Positions 46,995 through 55,684 of a stretch of 64,000 nt of DNA are shown piece by piece. The DNA is from Micromonospora solifontis (lineage in GTDB: Bacteria > Actinomycetota > Actinomycetes > Mycobacteriales > Micromonosporaceae): positions 1 to 64,000 of the forward strand of contig NZ_RJLN01000004.1 in NCBI RefSeq assembly GCF_003725545.1, written 5' to 3'. Position numbers and translations under genes: made by a program. The number at the start of each line of letters is the position of its first letter. The stretch's first letter is position 1. Under the pieces are notes generated by a model. The model saw only the letters and a list, made by a program, of their open reading frames with translations, made no database searches and had not been told where the DNA came from.

Positions 46995-47621
46995 GTGTCG
47001 GCAACGCGGATGATGATTCTGGGCCTGGTCAGGTGGATGCAGCCGGTGCACGGCTACGACGTACGCCGTGAGCTGCTGAGCTGGAGCGCGGACAAGTGGG
47101 CCAACGTGCAGCCGGGCTCGATCTACCACGCGCTGCGCAAGCTCACCGACGAGGGGCTGCTGCGTACCGTCTCCGTCGAGCAGGTCGGCGCGCGCCCCGC
47201 CCGCACCACCTACGAGGTGACCGCGAAGGGTGAGGAGGAGTTCGAGACCCTGCTGCGGGCGCAGTGGTGGCAGCTCAACGAGACGCCGGACCCGTTCGTG
47301 GCGGCCTTCTCCTTCCTGCCCGCCATGCCGCGCGACGAGGCGGCGGCGGCGCTGCGCAACCGGGCCAACCTGATCCGCGCGGGCATCGAGTCGATGCGCG
47401 CCTCGCTGGACTCGGACTGGGTGCGCAACCGCAAGCCGGTGCACGTCGGGTGGATGTTCGAGCTCTGGCTGGCCCGGGCCGAGGCGGACATGGGCTGGTG
47501 CCTGCGGATCGCGGAGCGGATCGAGTCAGGAGTGTCGTACCTGCCCGCTGGAATGGAGCGGGCCGAGGGGTGGTCGGGGTGGCAGGACGGCGGCCCGCCC
47601 TGCGGTGAAGACGCGGATTAA
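46995..47621 (+). CDS. PadR-family regulator (long form)
   Basis: A 208-residue regulator: MMILGLVRWMQPVHGYDVRRELLSWSADKWANVQPGSIYHALRKLTDEGLL is the PadR winged helix, followed by a C-terminal alpha-helical domain (Vir_act_alpha_C type) with PVHVGWMFELWLARAEADMGWCLRI. It immediately precedes an ABC-2 exporter operon and is its probable repressor. GTG 46995 chosen; it appears leaderless. Confidence 0.9.
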   Translation: MSATRMMILGLVRWMQPVHGYDVRRELLSWSADKWANVQPGSIYHALRKLTDEGLLRTVSVEQVGARPARTTYEVTAKGEEEFETLLRAQWWQLNETPDPFVAAFSFLPAMPRDEAAAALRNRANLIRAGIESMRASLDSDWVRNRKPVHVGWMFELWLARAEADMGWCLRIAERIESGVSYLPAGMERAEGWSGWQDGGPPCGEDAD

Positions 47622-47627
47622 TCAACG

Positions 47628-47656
47628 TTGACCATAAGAGCTATATCGCGATAGCC
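47628..47656 (+). promoter_or_regulatory. Promoter and operator of the ABC-2 exporter operon
   Basis: A TTGACC -35 (47628-47633) and GATAGC -10 (47650-47655) at 16-base spacing. The perfect palindrome TATCGCGATA (47644-47653) overlaps the -10, where a bound PadR would block polymerase. Confidence 0.5.
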
Positions 47657-47742
47657 TCGGCGCGAGCCGCGCGGGAGAGGTGCGTCCCCGTCGCGGACGA
47701 TCGGCGGCCGGTCACGTCCGGCCCGGACGACCAGGAGCAGAC

Positions 47743-48702
<960 letters not shown>

Positions 48703-48719
48703 CCCCCGGAGAAGCTGTC

Positions 48720-49475
48720 ATGAAACTCGCCCGCGACACCTGGCTCATCTTCCAGCGCCAGATCCAGTTGCTGCTGCGCAACCCGGTCTGGGTCTTCGTC
48801 GGTGTCTTCCAGCCGGTGATGTACCTGCTGCTCTTCGCCCCGCTGCTCAAGCCCGCGCTGAACGCGCCCACCCAGGCCGCCGCGTACAAGATCTTCGTGC
48901 CCGGCCTGCTGGTGCTGCTGGCCATCTTCGGTGGCCTGTTCCAGGGGTTCGGCCTGATCGCCGAGCTGCGCGCCGGGGTGATCGAGCGGTCCCGGGTCAC
49001 CCCGGTCAGCCGGCTCGCCCTGCTGCTCGGCCGCTCGCTGCGGGACGTGATCTCGCTGATCGCGCAGGCGGTCATCATCACCCTGCTGGCGCTCCTGTTC
49101 GACCTGCGCGTCTTCATCGGCTACCTGCTCCTGGCGTACCTGATGCTGGCCCTGATCGCGCTGATGACCTCGGCCGTCTCGTACGGCGTCGCGCTCAAGG
49201 TCAAGAGCGAGGACGCGCTCGCCCCGCTGATGAACACCGTGGCCCAGCCGGTGCTGCTGCTCTCCGGCATCCTGCTGCCGCTCACCTTCGCCCCCGGCTG
49301 GCTGCAGGGCGTCGCCAAGTGGAACCCGTTCTCCTGGGCGGTCGACGGCACCCGCGCGCTCTTCGCCGGCGACCTGAGCAACGATCGGGTGTGGCAGGGC
49401 CTCTCGATCATCGCGGTGCTCGCCGTCGCCGGGGTGGTCTGGGCCGCGCGGCAGTTCGCCCGCAGCGTCCGCTGA
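48720..49475 (+). CDS. ABC-2 type transporter permease
   Basis: A 251-residue membrane protein with six predicted segments. NPVWVFVGVFQPVMYLLLFAPLL, LIAELRAGVIERSRVTPVSRLALLLGRSLRD (the ABC-2 cytoplasmic coupling helix) and SGILLPLTFAPGWLQGVAKWNPFSWAVDGTRALFAGD are diagnostic of DrrB-like permeases. It forms the exporter with the preceding ATPase. ATG start with GGAGAAG upstream. Confidence 0.93.
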   Translation: MKLARDTWLIFQRQIQLLLRNPVWVFVGVFQPVMYLLLFAPLLKPALNAPTQAAAYKIFVPGLLVLLAIFGGLFQGFGLIAELRAGVIERSRVTPVSRLALLLGRSLRDVISLIAQAVIITLLALLFDLRVFIGYLLLAYLMLALIALMTSAVSYGVALKVKSEDALAPLMNTVAQPVLLLSGILLPLTFAPGWLQGVAKWNPFSWAVDGTRALFAGDLSNDRVWQGLSIIAVLAVAGVVWAARQFARSVR

Positions 49476-49525
49476 TCCGACGAGAGCTGCCTCTCACCTG
49501 CGGCGGGGCGCCGGGCATGCGCGCG

Positions 49526-49539
49526 TAGCGTAAGGCCGG
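49526..49539 (+). promoter_or_regulatory. Leaderless promoter of MFS gene
   Basis: TAGCGT (49526-49531) ends 7 bases before the GTG start codon. Confidence 0.45.
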
Positions 49540-50801
49540 TGCCCCGCCTCACCCGTGACAGGACCACCTGGCTGACCTACGCCCAGCTGGGGCTGTGGGG
49601 CTTCTTCCTCTACGGGTTCGGCCCCGTCGTACCGCTGCTCCGCGACGAACAGGGCACCAGCGCCGCCGTCGCCGGCCTGCACAGCACCGGCATCGCGGTC
49701 GGCGCGGTGGCCGGCGGCGCGCTCTTCGCGCCGGTCGCCCGCCGCCTCGGCCGCGGCCCGGCCATCTGGCTCGGCCTCGCCGGCGTGGCCGCCGGCGTCG
49801 CCGCCCTCGGCCTGCTCCACCCGCTGCCGGCCACCATCGCCGCCGTCGCGGTGATCGCCACCTTCGGCATGATGGTGATCAGCGGCGTGAACGTCGTGCT
49901 CGTCGCCCACCACGGACCGGCCGCACCCGCCGCGCTCGCCGAGGCCAACGCCGCCTGCGCCGGCATGGGCATCCTCGCGCCGCTGGTCATCGGCGCCGCC
50001 GTCGGCGCCGGCCTCGGCTGGCGACCGGTGATGGCCGCCGAGGTCGGCCTGATCACGCTGGTCGCCCTCGCCGCCCTGACCTTCCGGGTACGCCTGCCGA
50101 AGGCCACCCCCTACGACGACTCCAGCTCCGCGCGTCTGATGCCGCGCAGTGACCTGGAGCCGTCGGCTCCCGCTCACCCCGTCGGGGCCACCGCTGGCGC
50201 CTCGGCGCGGCTGCCGAGGGCGTACTGGATCGCCTGGGTGCTGATGTCGGTGACCGGCTCGATCGAGGTCTGCCTGTCCCTGTGGACCGCCGACGTGCTG
50301 CGTACCCATGCCGGGCTCAGCGCCGGCGGAGCCTCGGCCGCCGTCGCGGCGATCGTCTGCGGCATGTTCGCCGGCCGGGCCGCCGGCGGCCGGTTCGCCC
50401 TGCGCCTGCCGCCCGTCCCGCTGCTGCTCGGGGCGCTGAGCGTCTCCCTGGTCGGGTTCGCGCTCTTCTGGTCCGCCCAGGTCGGCTGGCTCGCCGTCAC
50501 CGGCCTGGTCGTGCTCGGGCTGGGCAACGCCCTGCACTACCCGCTGGCGATCTCCATCGCCCTCACCGTGGCCGGGCCGGCCGCCGACAAGGCGGCCGGC
50601 TGGTCCTCGTACTCGATGGGGGTGGGCTTCGGAATCGCGCCGGTCGCGCTCGGCTGGGTGGCTGACGGCGTCGGCCCCCACCTGGCCTTCCTGCTGCTGC
50701 CCGGCTTCATCGCGGCGGGCCTGCTGCTCACCGCCCGACTCGGCCGCGTCCTGCGCACCCCGCACCCCACCGCCGACGACCTGGTCCGGCTCCCCGCCTG
50801 A
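49539..50801 (+). CDS. MFS transporter (12-TM)
   Basis: A 420-residue transporter with about 12 hydrophobic segments in two halves joined by a charged loop (residues about 185-225). YAQLGLWGFFLYGFGPVVPLLRDEQG near the start and WSSYSMGVGFGIAPVALGWVADGVGPHLAFLLLPG near the end fit sugar/drug MFS exporters. No substrate evidence. GTG start and apparently leaderless. Followed by inverted repeats in the gap to the converging methyltransferase gene. Confidence 0.88.
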   Translation: MPRLTRDRTTWLTYAQLGLWGFFLYGFGPVVPLLRDEQGTSAAVAGLHSTGIAVGAVAGGALFAPVARRLGRGPAIWLGLAGVAAGVAALGLLHPLPATIAAVAVIATFGMMVISGVNVVLVAHHGPAAPAALAEANAACAGMGILAPLVIGAAVGAGLGWRPVMAAEVGLITLVALAALTFRVRLPKATPYDDSSSARLMPRSDLEPSAPAHPVGATAGASARLPRAYWIAWVLMSVTGSIEVCLSLWTADVLRTHAGLSAGGASAAVAAIVCGMFAGRAAGGRFALRLPPVPLLLGALSVSLVGFALFWSAQVGWLAVTGLVVLGLGNALHYPLAISIALTVAGPAADKAAGWSSYSMGVGFGIAPVALGWVADGVGPHLAFLLLPGFIAAGLLLTARLGRVLRTPHPTADDLVRLPA

Positions 50802-50845
50802 CCACCGCCCGCCCGCGGCCCGCGGCCCGCGCTTGATCGACTCGC

Positions 50846-50977
50846 TCTGCGGCAAAGCGGGCCATCCCGTCCACGCGATGCCCCGACATGCCGCAACCGG
50901 AGTGGACCATGACGGTTGGCGGGCGCAAGACCGCCGATATGGCGGTGTCCCAGTGCCGCGGATGCCGCCATATCGGC
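50846..50977. repeat. Two hairpins in a convergent intergenic region
   Basis: First, a degenerate copy of the 35800 element: TGCGGCA near 50848 and CGACATGCCGCA at 50884-50895. Second, perfect 13-bp arms GCCGATATGGCGG (50933-50945) and complement (50965-50977) around a 19-base loop. Likely bidirectional terminators. Confidence 0.65.
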
Positions 50978-50985
50978 GAGCTGGC

Positions 50986-51639
50986 TCAGCGCACCCGGGC
51001 GAGCGTCACACCGTCCGCGATGGAAAGCATGACCACGTCGACGCGGACGTCGGCGAGGACCTCGTCGTTGAACGCGGCGATCGCCCGGTCGTCGGCGTCC
51101 TGCGGGGCGAGCACCCGGCCGCCACGCAGCGTGTTGTCCACCGCGATCACCGCGCCCGACCGCATCCGGGGCACCAACTCGTCCCAGTACACCGGGTACC
51201 CCACCTTGTCGGCGTCGATGAACGCGAAGTCCAGATGCCGCTCCCGGGGCAGTTCCCGCAGCGTCTCCGCGGCCGGTCCGATCCGCAGCTCGATCCGATC
51301 CTGCACGCCGGCCCGCGTCCAGTACCGCCGGGCGATCCCGGTGTACTCCTCGGAGATGTCGAAGCAGGTCAGCCGGCCGCCGTCGGCCAGCCCGCGGGCG
51401 ATCGCCAGCGAGGAGAGCCCGGTGAACGTACCCACCTCGACGGCCTGCCGGACGCCGAGCAGCCGGGTGAGAAAGGTCAGGAACGCGGCCTGCTCCGGCG
51501 CGACCTGCATGCCCGCCTCGGCGGGCAGGGCGGCGCGGGTCTCCTCGGTCAACTCCCGGACGATCTCGTCCGGCGCCGATCCGTGCGCGACGAGGTAGGC
51601 GTGCAGTTCCGGGGTCAGCGGCAGCGGCTTCGTGGTCAT
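50986..51639 (-). CDS. SAM-dependent O-methyltransferase
   Basis: A 217-residue class I methyltransferase of the catechol/caffeoyl-CoA O-methyltransferase family: VGTFTGLSSLAIARGL (SAM loop), LTCFDISEEYTGIARRYW, FAFIDADKVGYPVYWDELVPRMRSGAVIAVDNTLRGGRV (divalent metal and catalytic region). Substrate unknown. The ATG lies 9 bases before the end of Maf, so the two are probably co-transcribed. Confidence 0.92.
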   Translation of the reverse strand: MTTKPLPLTPELHAYLVAHGSAPDEIVRELTEETRAALPAEAGMQVAPEQAAFLTFLTRLLGVRQAVEVGTFTGLSSLAIARGLADGGRLTCFDISEEYTGIARRYWTRAGVQDRIELRIGPAAETLRELPRERHLDFAFIDADKVGYPVYWDELVPRMRSGAVIAVDNTLRGGRVLAPQDADDRAIAAFNDEVLADVRVDVVMLSIADGVTLARVR

Positions 51640-51648
51640 GACCGGACG

Positions 51649-52305
51649 CTAGCCCAGATGCTCGATCTCCTGGCCCCCCGGCGCGACCTTCGTCCACAGG
51701 TCCGTGATGCTCAGTTCCAGCTCGCCGAGCAGGCCGCGCAGCAGCGGCAGGCTCAACCCCACCACCGTCCCCGGATCACCGTCGATGCCGGTCAGGAACG
51801 CCCCGCCCAGCCCGTCGATGGTGAACGCCCCGGCCACCGCCAGCGGCTCACCCGTCGCCACGTACGCGGCGATCTCCTCGTCGCTGATGTCGGCGAAGTG
51901 CACCGTCGTCGAGGCGACCCCCTCCGCCCGCGACTCGTGGACCACGTCGATCAGGCAGTGCCCGGTGTGCAGCACCCCGCTACGGCCCCGCATCCGCTCC
52001 CACCGCCGGGTGGCGTCCGCCGCATCGGCCGGCTTGCCCAGGATCTCCCCGTCGAAGGCCAGCACCGAGTCACAGCCCAACACCAACGTCCGCTCGTCCG
52101 GCGTGGCACGCAGCCGGCCCAGCACCGCCTGCGCCTTCAGCCGGGCCAACTCCAGGCACAACTCCTCCGCCCGGTCACTGACCACCTGCGACTCGTCAAC
52201 GCCGCTGACCAGCACATCCGGTTCGATTCCGGCAGCCTGGAGCAGTTTGCGGCGGGCGGGACTCTGCGAGGCGAGCACGAGGCGCAGCGGTACGGAGGTC
52301 AACAC
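51649..52305 (-). CDS. maf: Maf-family nucleoside triphosphate pyrophosphatase
   Basis: A 218-residue house-cleaning pyrophosphatase. LVLASQSPARRKLLQAAGI at the N-terminus, LGCDSVLAFDGEILGKPADA, HTGHCLIDV and AGAFTIDGLGGAFLTGIDGDPGTVVGLSLP are the Maf signature blocks. It hydrolyses non-canonical or modified pyrimidine triphosphates. GTG 52305 is chosen: TAGCGT ends 7 bases upstream, a leaderless arrangement like those of neighbouring genes. Maf is usually adjacent to acyl-CoA carboxylase genes in actinobacteria; here the mycosin locus intervenes. Confidence 0.93.
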   Translation of the reverse strand: MLTSVPLRLVLASQSPARRKLLQAAGIEPDVLVSGVDESQVVSDRAEELCLELARLKAQAVLGRLRATPDERTLVLGCDSVLAFDGEILGKPADAADATRRWERMRGRSGVLHTGHCLIDVVHESRAEGVASTTVHFADISDEEIAAYVATGEPLAVAGAFTIDGLGGAFLTGIDGDPGTVVGLSLPLLRGLLGELELSITDLWTKVAPGGQEIEHLG

Positions 52306-52315
52306 CCCACCGACG

Positions 52316-53461
52316 CTACCGGCTGATCCGCGGCGGGTCGGCGGCACGGCGACGCCGTCGCCAAACGAGATAACCCCCACCGGCCGCCACCAGCACGCCC
52401 AAGGTCGCCAGCCCGCGCCCGGTCGCCCCGTCGTCACCACCGTCGTCCGCCTGCCCCGCTGCGGTCGGTGCGGGTGCGGTCACGTTCGAGGATTCAAAGC
52501 CCAGCGGGGGTACGTCAGCGGTCAGCGCGGCGACCAGGTCGATGACCCCATAGCCGTACTCGTCGTCGCGGCCGGGCGGGCCCTTGTCGATGGCGGTGGC
52601 GGTGAGGCGGTGCGCGACCTCTTGAGCGGGCAGGTCGGGGAATTTGGAGCGGATGAGGGCAGCAGCGCCGGCCACAATCGCCGTGGCGTCGGAGGTTCCG
52701 GTCCCTTTACGGTAACTTCCGCCGAGACCGGTGCTGTATATGTCAGTAGCTGGGGCAACTAGATCGACTTGAGGGCCGGTGACAGATATGGGTGCATGAA
52801 CTCCGGCACGATCTATTCCCCCTACGGCGATGACTCCTTCCTCGCGTGCCGGGTAAGCGACGAAGGGATCTGCTGGCCGATTGCCTACCCCTGCGACGAT
52901 CACGATGTCGGACGATATTGCATACCGGATTGCCTGAGTTAGCCGACTGCTCGTCCCGCCGCCGCTCGATATGCTGATGACATCGGCACCTTGGGTGATT
53001 GAATACTCGATACCCTCCGCCAATTTGTCCGGGTCTCCATCCCCGTCAGGCGGTGACACGAGGAGCGGTAGTATTCGTGCCTTCGGTGCGATCCCGAGGG
53101 CACCTAAGTTTCCTCCGCGGCCGTGTGCAGCGATAAGCCCGGCCATTCCGGTGCCGTGGCTGTTCAGATCCTGCCTGCCATCGCCTCGTCCGCCGGGGAT
53201 GAAGTCTTTGCCAGGGAGCAGGTTGCCCCGCAGGTCTGGGTGAGGGTCGACGCCGGTGTCCGGGAGGGCGACTATTACCCCTTCTCCCTGGCATAACGTG
53301 TGGGCCTTGTCGACATTTAGGTATTGGAGAAACCATTGGTTGCGCCGAATTATCTGGGATTCATCACGGGAATGTGTAGCCTGGGCTGGTATGGGAGCGG
53401 TGGTTATTGAGCCGAGGGCGAGGGCTGCGCCAATCGCGAGTCGTCGAATCTTTCGGCTCAT
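52316..53461 (-). CDS. Mycosin (MycP-like subtilisin protease of type VII secretion)
   Basis: A 381-residue S8 protease. Signal peptide (residues 1-28), the MycP-type N-terminal segment QIIRRNQWFLQYLNVDKAHTLCQGEGV, catalytic Asp68 (ALPDTGVD), His102 (NSHGTGMAG), oxyanion Asn194 (GVGN), Ser257 (GTGTSDATA), and a C-terminal membrane anchor with a basic tail. Mycosins are membrane-anchored periplasmic components needed for ESX secretion. No EccB, EccC, EccD or EccE lies in this window. The 5' two-thirds has unusually relaxed third-codon positions. Start overlaps the preceding gene by 4 bases (ATGA). Confidence 0.92.
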   Translation of the reverse strand: MSRKIRRLAIGAALALGSITTAPIPAQATHSRDESQIIRRNQWFLQYLNVDKAHTLCQGEGVIVALPDTGVDPHPDLRGNLLPGKDFIPGGRGDGRQDLNSHGTGMAGLIAAHGRGGNLGALGIAPKARILPLLVSPPDGDGDPDKLAEGIEYSITQGADVISISSGGGTSSRLTQAIRYAISSDIVIVAGVGNRPADPFVAYPAREEGVIAVGGIDRAGVHAPISVTGPQVDLVAPATDIYSTGLGGSYRKGTGTSDATAIVAGAAALIRSKFPDLPAQEVAHRLTATAIDKGPPGRDDEYGYGVIDLVAALTADVPPLGFESSNVTAPAPTAAGQADDGGDDGATGRGLATLGVLVAAGGGYLVWRRRRRAADPPRISR

Positions 53462-54840
53462 CTATCAAGGCCAATTGCGGGACCAGGGTCGATGGGTCCC
53501 TCCTCGTCAGGAGGGCGCATTACGGGAGCTATGCCTCGGTCGGTTTCCCATGGGTGATCCGGATCCCATTGCCGAGATTTGTCGCCCGATTGGCTTAAGG
53601 GGTTGATCTGTCCAGGCCTGTTGCCCGCGTATGGCGCACCCCCGTAGGGAGTCGCACTATGCGATCCAGTGAGGTGCGAGGAACGTGCTCCCCCGGGGCG
53701 GGAACCTGCGCTACCGCTGGGTGCCGTACCGGCTCCACCGCCGCCAATGACGCCTCCTATCGGGTTCACCCGACGAGGGGTAGTAGGCCCAGTCGTCGGA
53801 CCAACCCCTATCCCCGGCGGACCGCCAATTAGGCCCCCGGGCGGCATTGGCTTCGGTGGCGCCACCGGTGTCAGGCCTTTCGAAATGCCAGGCTGGAGGT
53901 GGCCTGGCATCCCGTCCCCGCCGATTTTGCCGACCCCGCCTGGCCGGAGTGCTCGATCGGGGACTTGTGGAAGTGCTGGTGGCAGTGGCAGACCGTTAGT
54001 CGGTGTAAGCGACGTGCTTGGTGAGACGGCAGGCTGAACTGGCGGTGGAGTCGGAGGCGTTAGGAGGCTCGATTCGGCACCTCCGAGGATGGGACCGGGG
54101 CTTGTAGGTGCAGCCTGTGTCGGAGTCCTCGTCGCGCCAGCTACTGGCTGGCTCATTCGAGCGGCAGTCGTTGTGGGGATCGGCATCGCAACGATCGGTG
54201 GGATGATCGGGGCCGGCACTCCAGCATTGGCGTAAGGCTGCGGCTCGCCGTCATCGATCCGCGGGCGAACGACAGGTGGCCGTTGGAGCATGGCTTGGGC
54301 TTGTTGGAGTTCGCCGCTCAGCCCTGACATCAACCCGCGCGCCCGCACGTTCAACCGCTCCAGCTCCGCGTCCGTCACCGGCGACGTCGCAGGCAGCCGG
54401 CTACCCGCCACCGCCTTCGGGTCGGCGGCGATCTCCTCGTACGCCTGCTTCTGCTTGAACTTGGCCACGTACTCGTCGTGGATCGGCTTGAGTTCGGCGC
54501 GGGTGCTGCCGATGGCTCGGGTGGCGGCGGCGAGCGCGTCGTAGTTCGCGGCGGCCGCGTCGTGGGTGCGTTGCACCTTGTCGATGAGCTGGTCCAACTC
54601 GCCGATGTAGGCCCGAGCGGCGGCGTTGGTCTCTGGCGGCCACGCCTCGGCGAGTCCGCGCCGGTACTCCCGCAGGCGGCCGAGGTGGGCGAGGGCGAGG
54701 TCGCAGATCTTGCGCCAGCCGGCGACCTGCTTCCACTGCCCGCTGGTGTCCTGGTCCTGGAGGCACGCCCACATGCTGTGGACGTCCATCAGCTGCCAGT
54801 CGGTGAGTCCGCGGGTGCGGCCGCTGCCCCTTTCGATCAC
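53458..54840 (-). CDS. Type VII secretion-associated protein with Pro/Gly-rich C-terminus
   Basis: A 460-residue protein in two parts. Residues 1-180 are helical and charged (WQLMDVHSMWACLQDQDTSG, LGRLREYRRGLAEAWPPETN, YIGELDQLIDKVQ), reminiscent of WXG100/PPE-type helical domains. Residues about 190-460 are Pro/Gly/Ser/Thr-rich and disordered. No signal peptide. The C-terminal half is encoded in AT-richer DNA, as is the adjoining part of the mycosin gene. GTG start overlaps the upstream gene (GTGA) and the stop overlaps the mycosin start, a coupled three-gene operon. A secreted substrate or chaperone for ESX secretion is inference. Confidence 0.75.
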   Translation of the reverse strand: MIERGSGRTRGLTDWQLMDVHSMWACLQDQDTSGQWKQVAGWRKICDLALAHLGRLREYRRGLAEAWPPETNAAARAYIGELDQLIDKVQRTHDAAAANYDALAAATRAIGSTRAELKPIHDEYVAKFKQKQAYEEIAADPKAVAGSRLPATSPVTDAELERLNVRARGLMSGLSGELQQAQAMLQRPPVVRPRIDDGEPQPYANAGVPAPIIPPIVAMPIPTTTAARMSQPVAGATRTPTQAAPTSPGPILGGAESSLLTPPTPPPVQPAVSPSTSLTPTNGLPLPPALPQVPDRALRPGGVGKIGGDGMPGHLQPGISKGLTPVAPPKPMPPGGLIGGPPGIGVGPTTGPTTPRRVNPIGGVIGGGGAGTAPSGSAGSRPGGARSSHLTGSHSATPYGGAPYAGNRPGQINPLSQSGDKSRQWDPDHPWETDRGIAPVMRPPDEEGPIDPGPAIGLDR

Positions 54841-55289
54841 GGCAGCACCACCGGCCCGTTGTCGGGCCCGGTGGGGTCGTGCAGCGGCGGGGTGGGGCGT
54901 GGCACGGTCGTGGTCGGTCGGGCGAGCGCCCGTTCGACGTCGGCGACGCGGGCCGCGGTGAAGGCGTCGGAGTGCTGGTACTTGCTGGCGATCAGGCCGG
55001 CGGCTTCGGCGAGATGCCCGGTGGCGGGGACCATGCCCCAGACCACCTGGGCGGCCGCCGTCTGGGTTTCGTGGTGCGCCTGGAGGAACTGCACCAGCTC
55101 GACGAACGCGTCGGCCGGGTTGGGGATCTCCGCTTTCAGGTCGTCGGCGATGTACGACAGGTGCGGGGCATAGTTGCGCGTCACCTCGTCCTGGAGCCGG
55201 TCGGCGAACTCTCGCATCTGTCGGATGTCGGCCTCGATGCCGCCGTAACCACGCAGCCAACCCGCCGGCTGGTTCTCCTCGGGGATCAT
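54837..55289 (-). CDS. Small helical protein, first gene of the mycosin operon
   Basis: A 150-residue protein: helices in residues 15-125 (GYGGIEADIRQMREFADRLQDEV, AFVELVQFLQAHHETQTAAAQVVWGMV) and a Pro/Thr-rich tail. Size, helical heptads and position recall ESX/WXG100-superfamily proteins, although a clean WXG motif is missing (GWLRGYG near residue 10 and VVWGM near residue 84 are the closest). Start ATG with GAGGGTCG upstream. Role unknown; probably a secretion substrate or its partner. Confidence 0.72.
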   Translation of the reverse strand: MIPEENQPAGWLRGYGGIEADIRQMREFADRLQDEVTRNYAPHLSYIADDLKAEIPNPADAFVELVQFLQAHHETQTAAAQVVWGMVPATGHLAEAAGLIASKYQHSDAFTAARVADVERALARPTTTVPRPTPPLHDPTGPDNGPVVLP

Positions 55290-55379
55290 CGACCCTCCCT
55301 GCCCGTCACCACGCCGTTTCCCTGAGTGAGGTTAATGGCTCCAGGCAGATCCCGGCAGGGGGGCGTACCCGGGGAAGGG

Positions 55380-55592
55380 TCAGCGGGGGAGGCCGGAGGC
55401 GCGCCACGCGCCCGGACCGGCGGCGGGCGCCGCGCCCGCCGGACGGGCGCTGCGCGCCCACTGCGAGACGGGGGCCGGCGCGGGGGCGGCGGCCGGGCGG
55501 GTCCGCACGACGATCGCGCCGACCAGCGCGGCCAGCTCCTCGGCGGTGGGCACCCCGCGGACGATCCGGAACAGCGGCTCTTCGGCAGACAT
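55380..55592 (-). CDS. Acyl-CoA carboxylase epsilon subunit
   Basis: A 70-residue protein. LFRIVRGVPTAEELAALVGAIVVR near the N-terminus is the conserved epsilon-subunit sequence of actinobacterial acyl-CoA carboxylases (AccE/PccE), followed by an Ala/Pro-rich tail ending GAWRASGLPR. Epsilon stabilises the alpha-beta complex and raises activity. Normally it sits next to the beta subunit gene; here that gene is 7.7 kb away. Confidence 0.88.
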   Translation of the reverse strand: MSAEEPLFRIVRGVPTAEELAALVGAIVVRTRPAAAPAPAPVSQWARSARPAGAAPAAGPGAWRASGLPR

Positions 55593-55670
55593 GACCTCAG
55601 GGTACGCGTCGAGAACTTGACCTTCGCCGCACAGTGGCGTGCCGGCGGTGTGCGCGTCAGGGCTGCCGGG

Positions 55671-55684
55671 TACCGTCTCAGCGA
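55671..55684 (+). promoter_or_regulatory. Leaderless promoter of the second Ser/Thr kinase
   Basis: TACCGT (55671-55676) ends 7 bases before the ATG, matching the promoter of the threonine leader. Confidence 0.45.

Noticed and set aside
47680..47742. Upstream extension of the DrrA-like ATPase from ATG 47680
   Set aside because: The extension lacks homology to ABC ATPases and the internal ATG 47743 has AGGAG at good distance.
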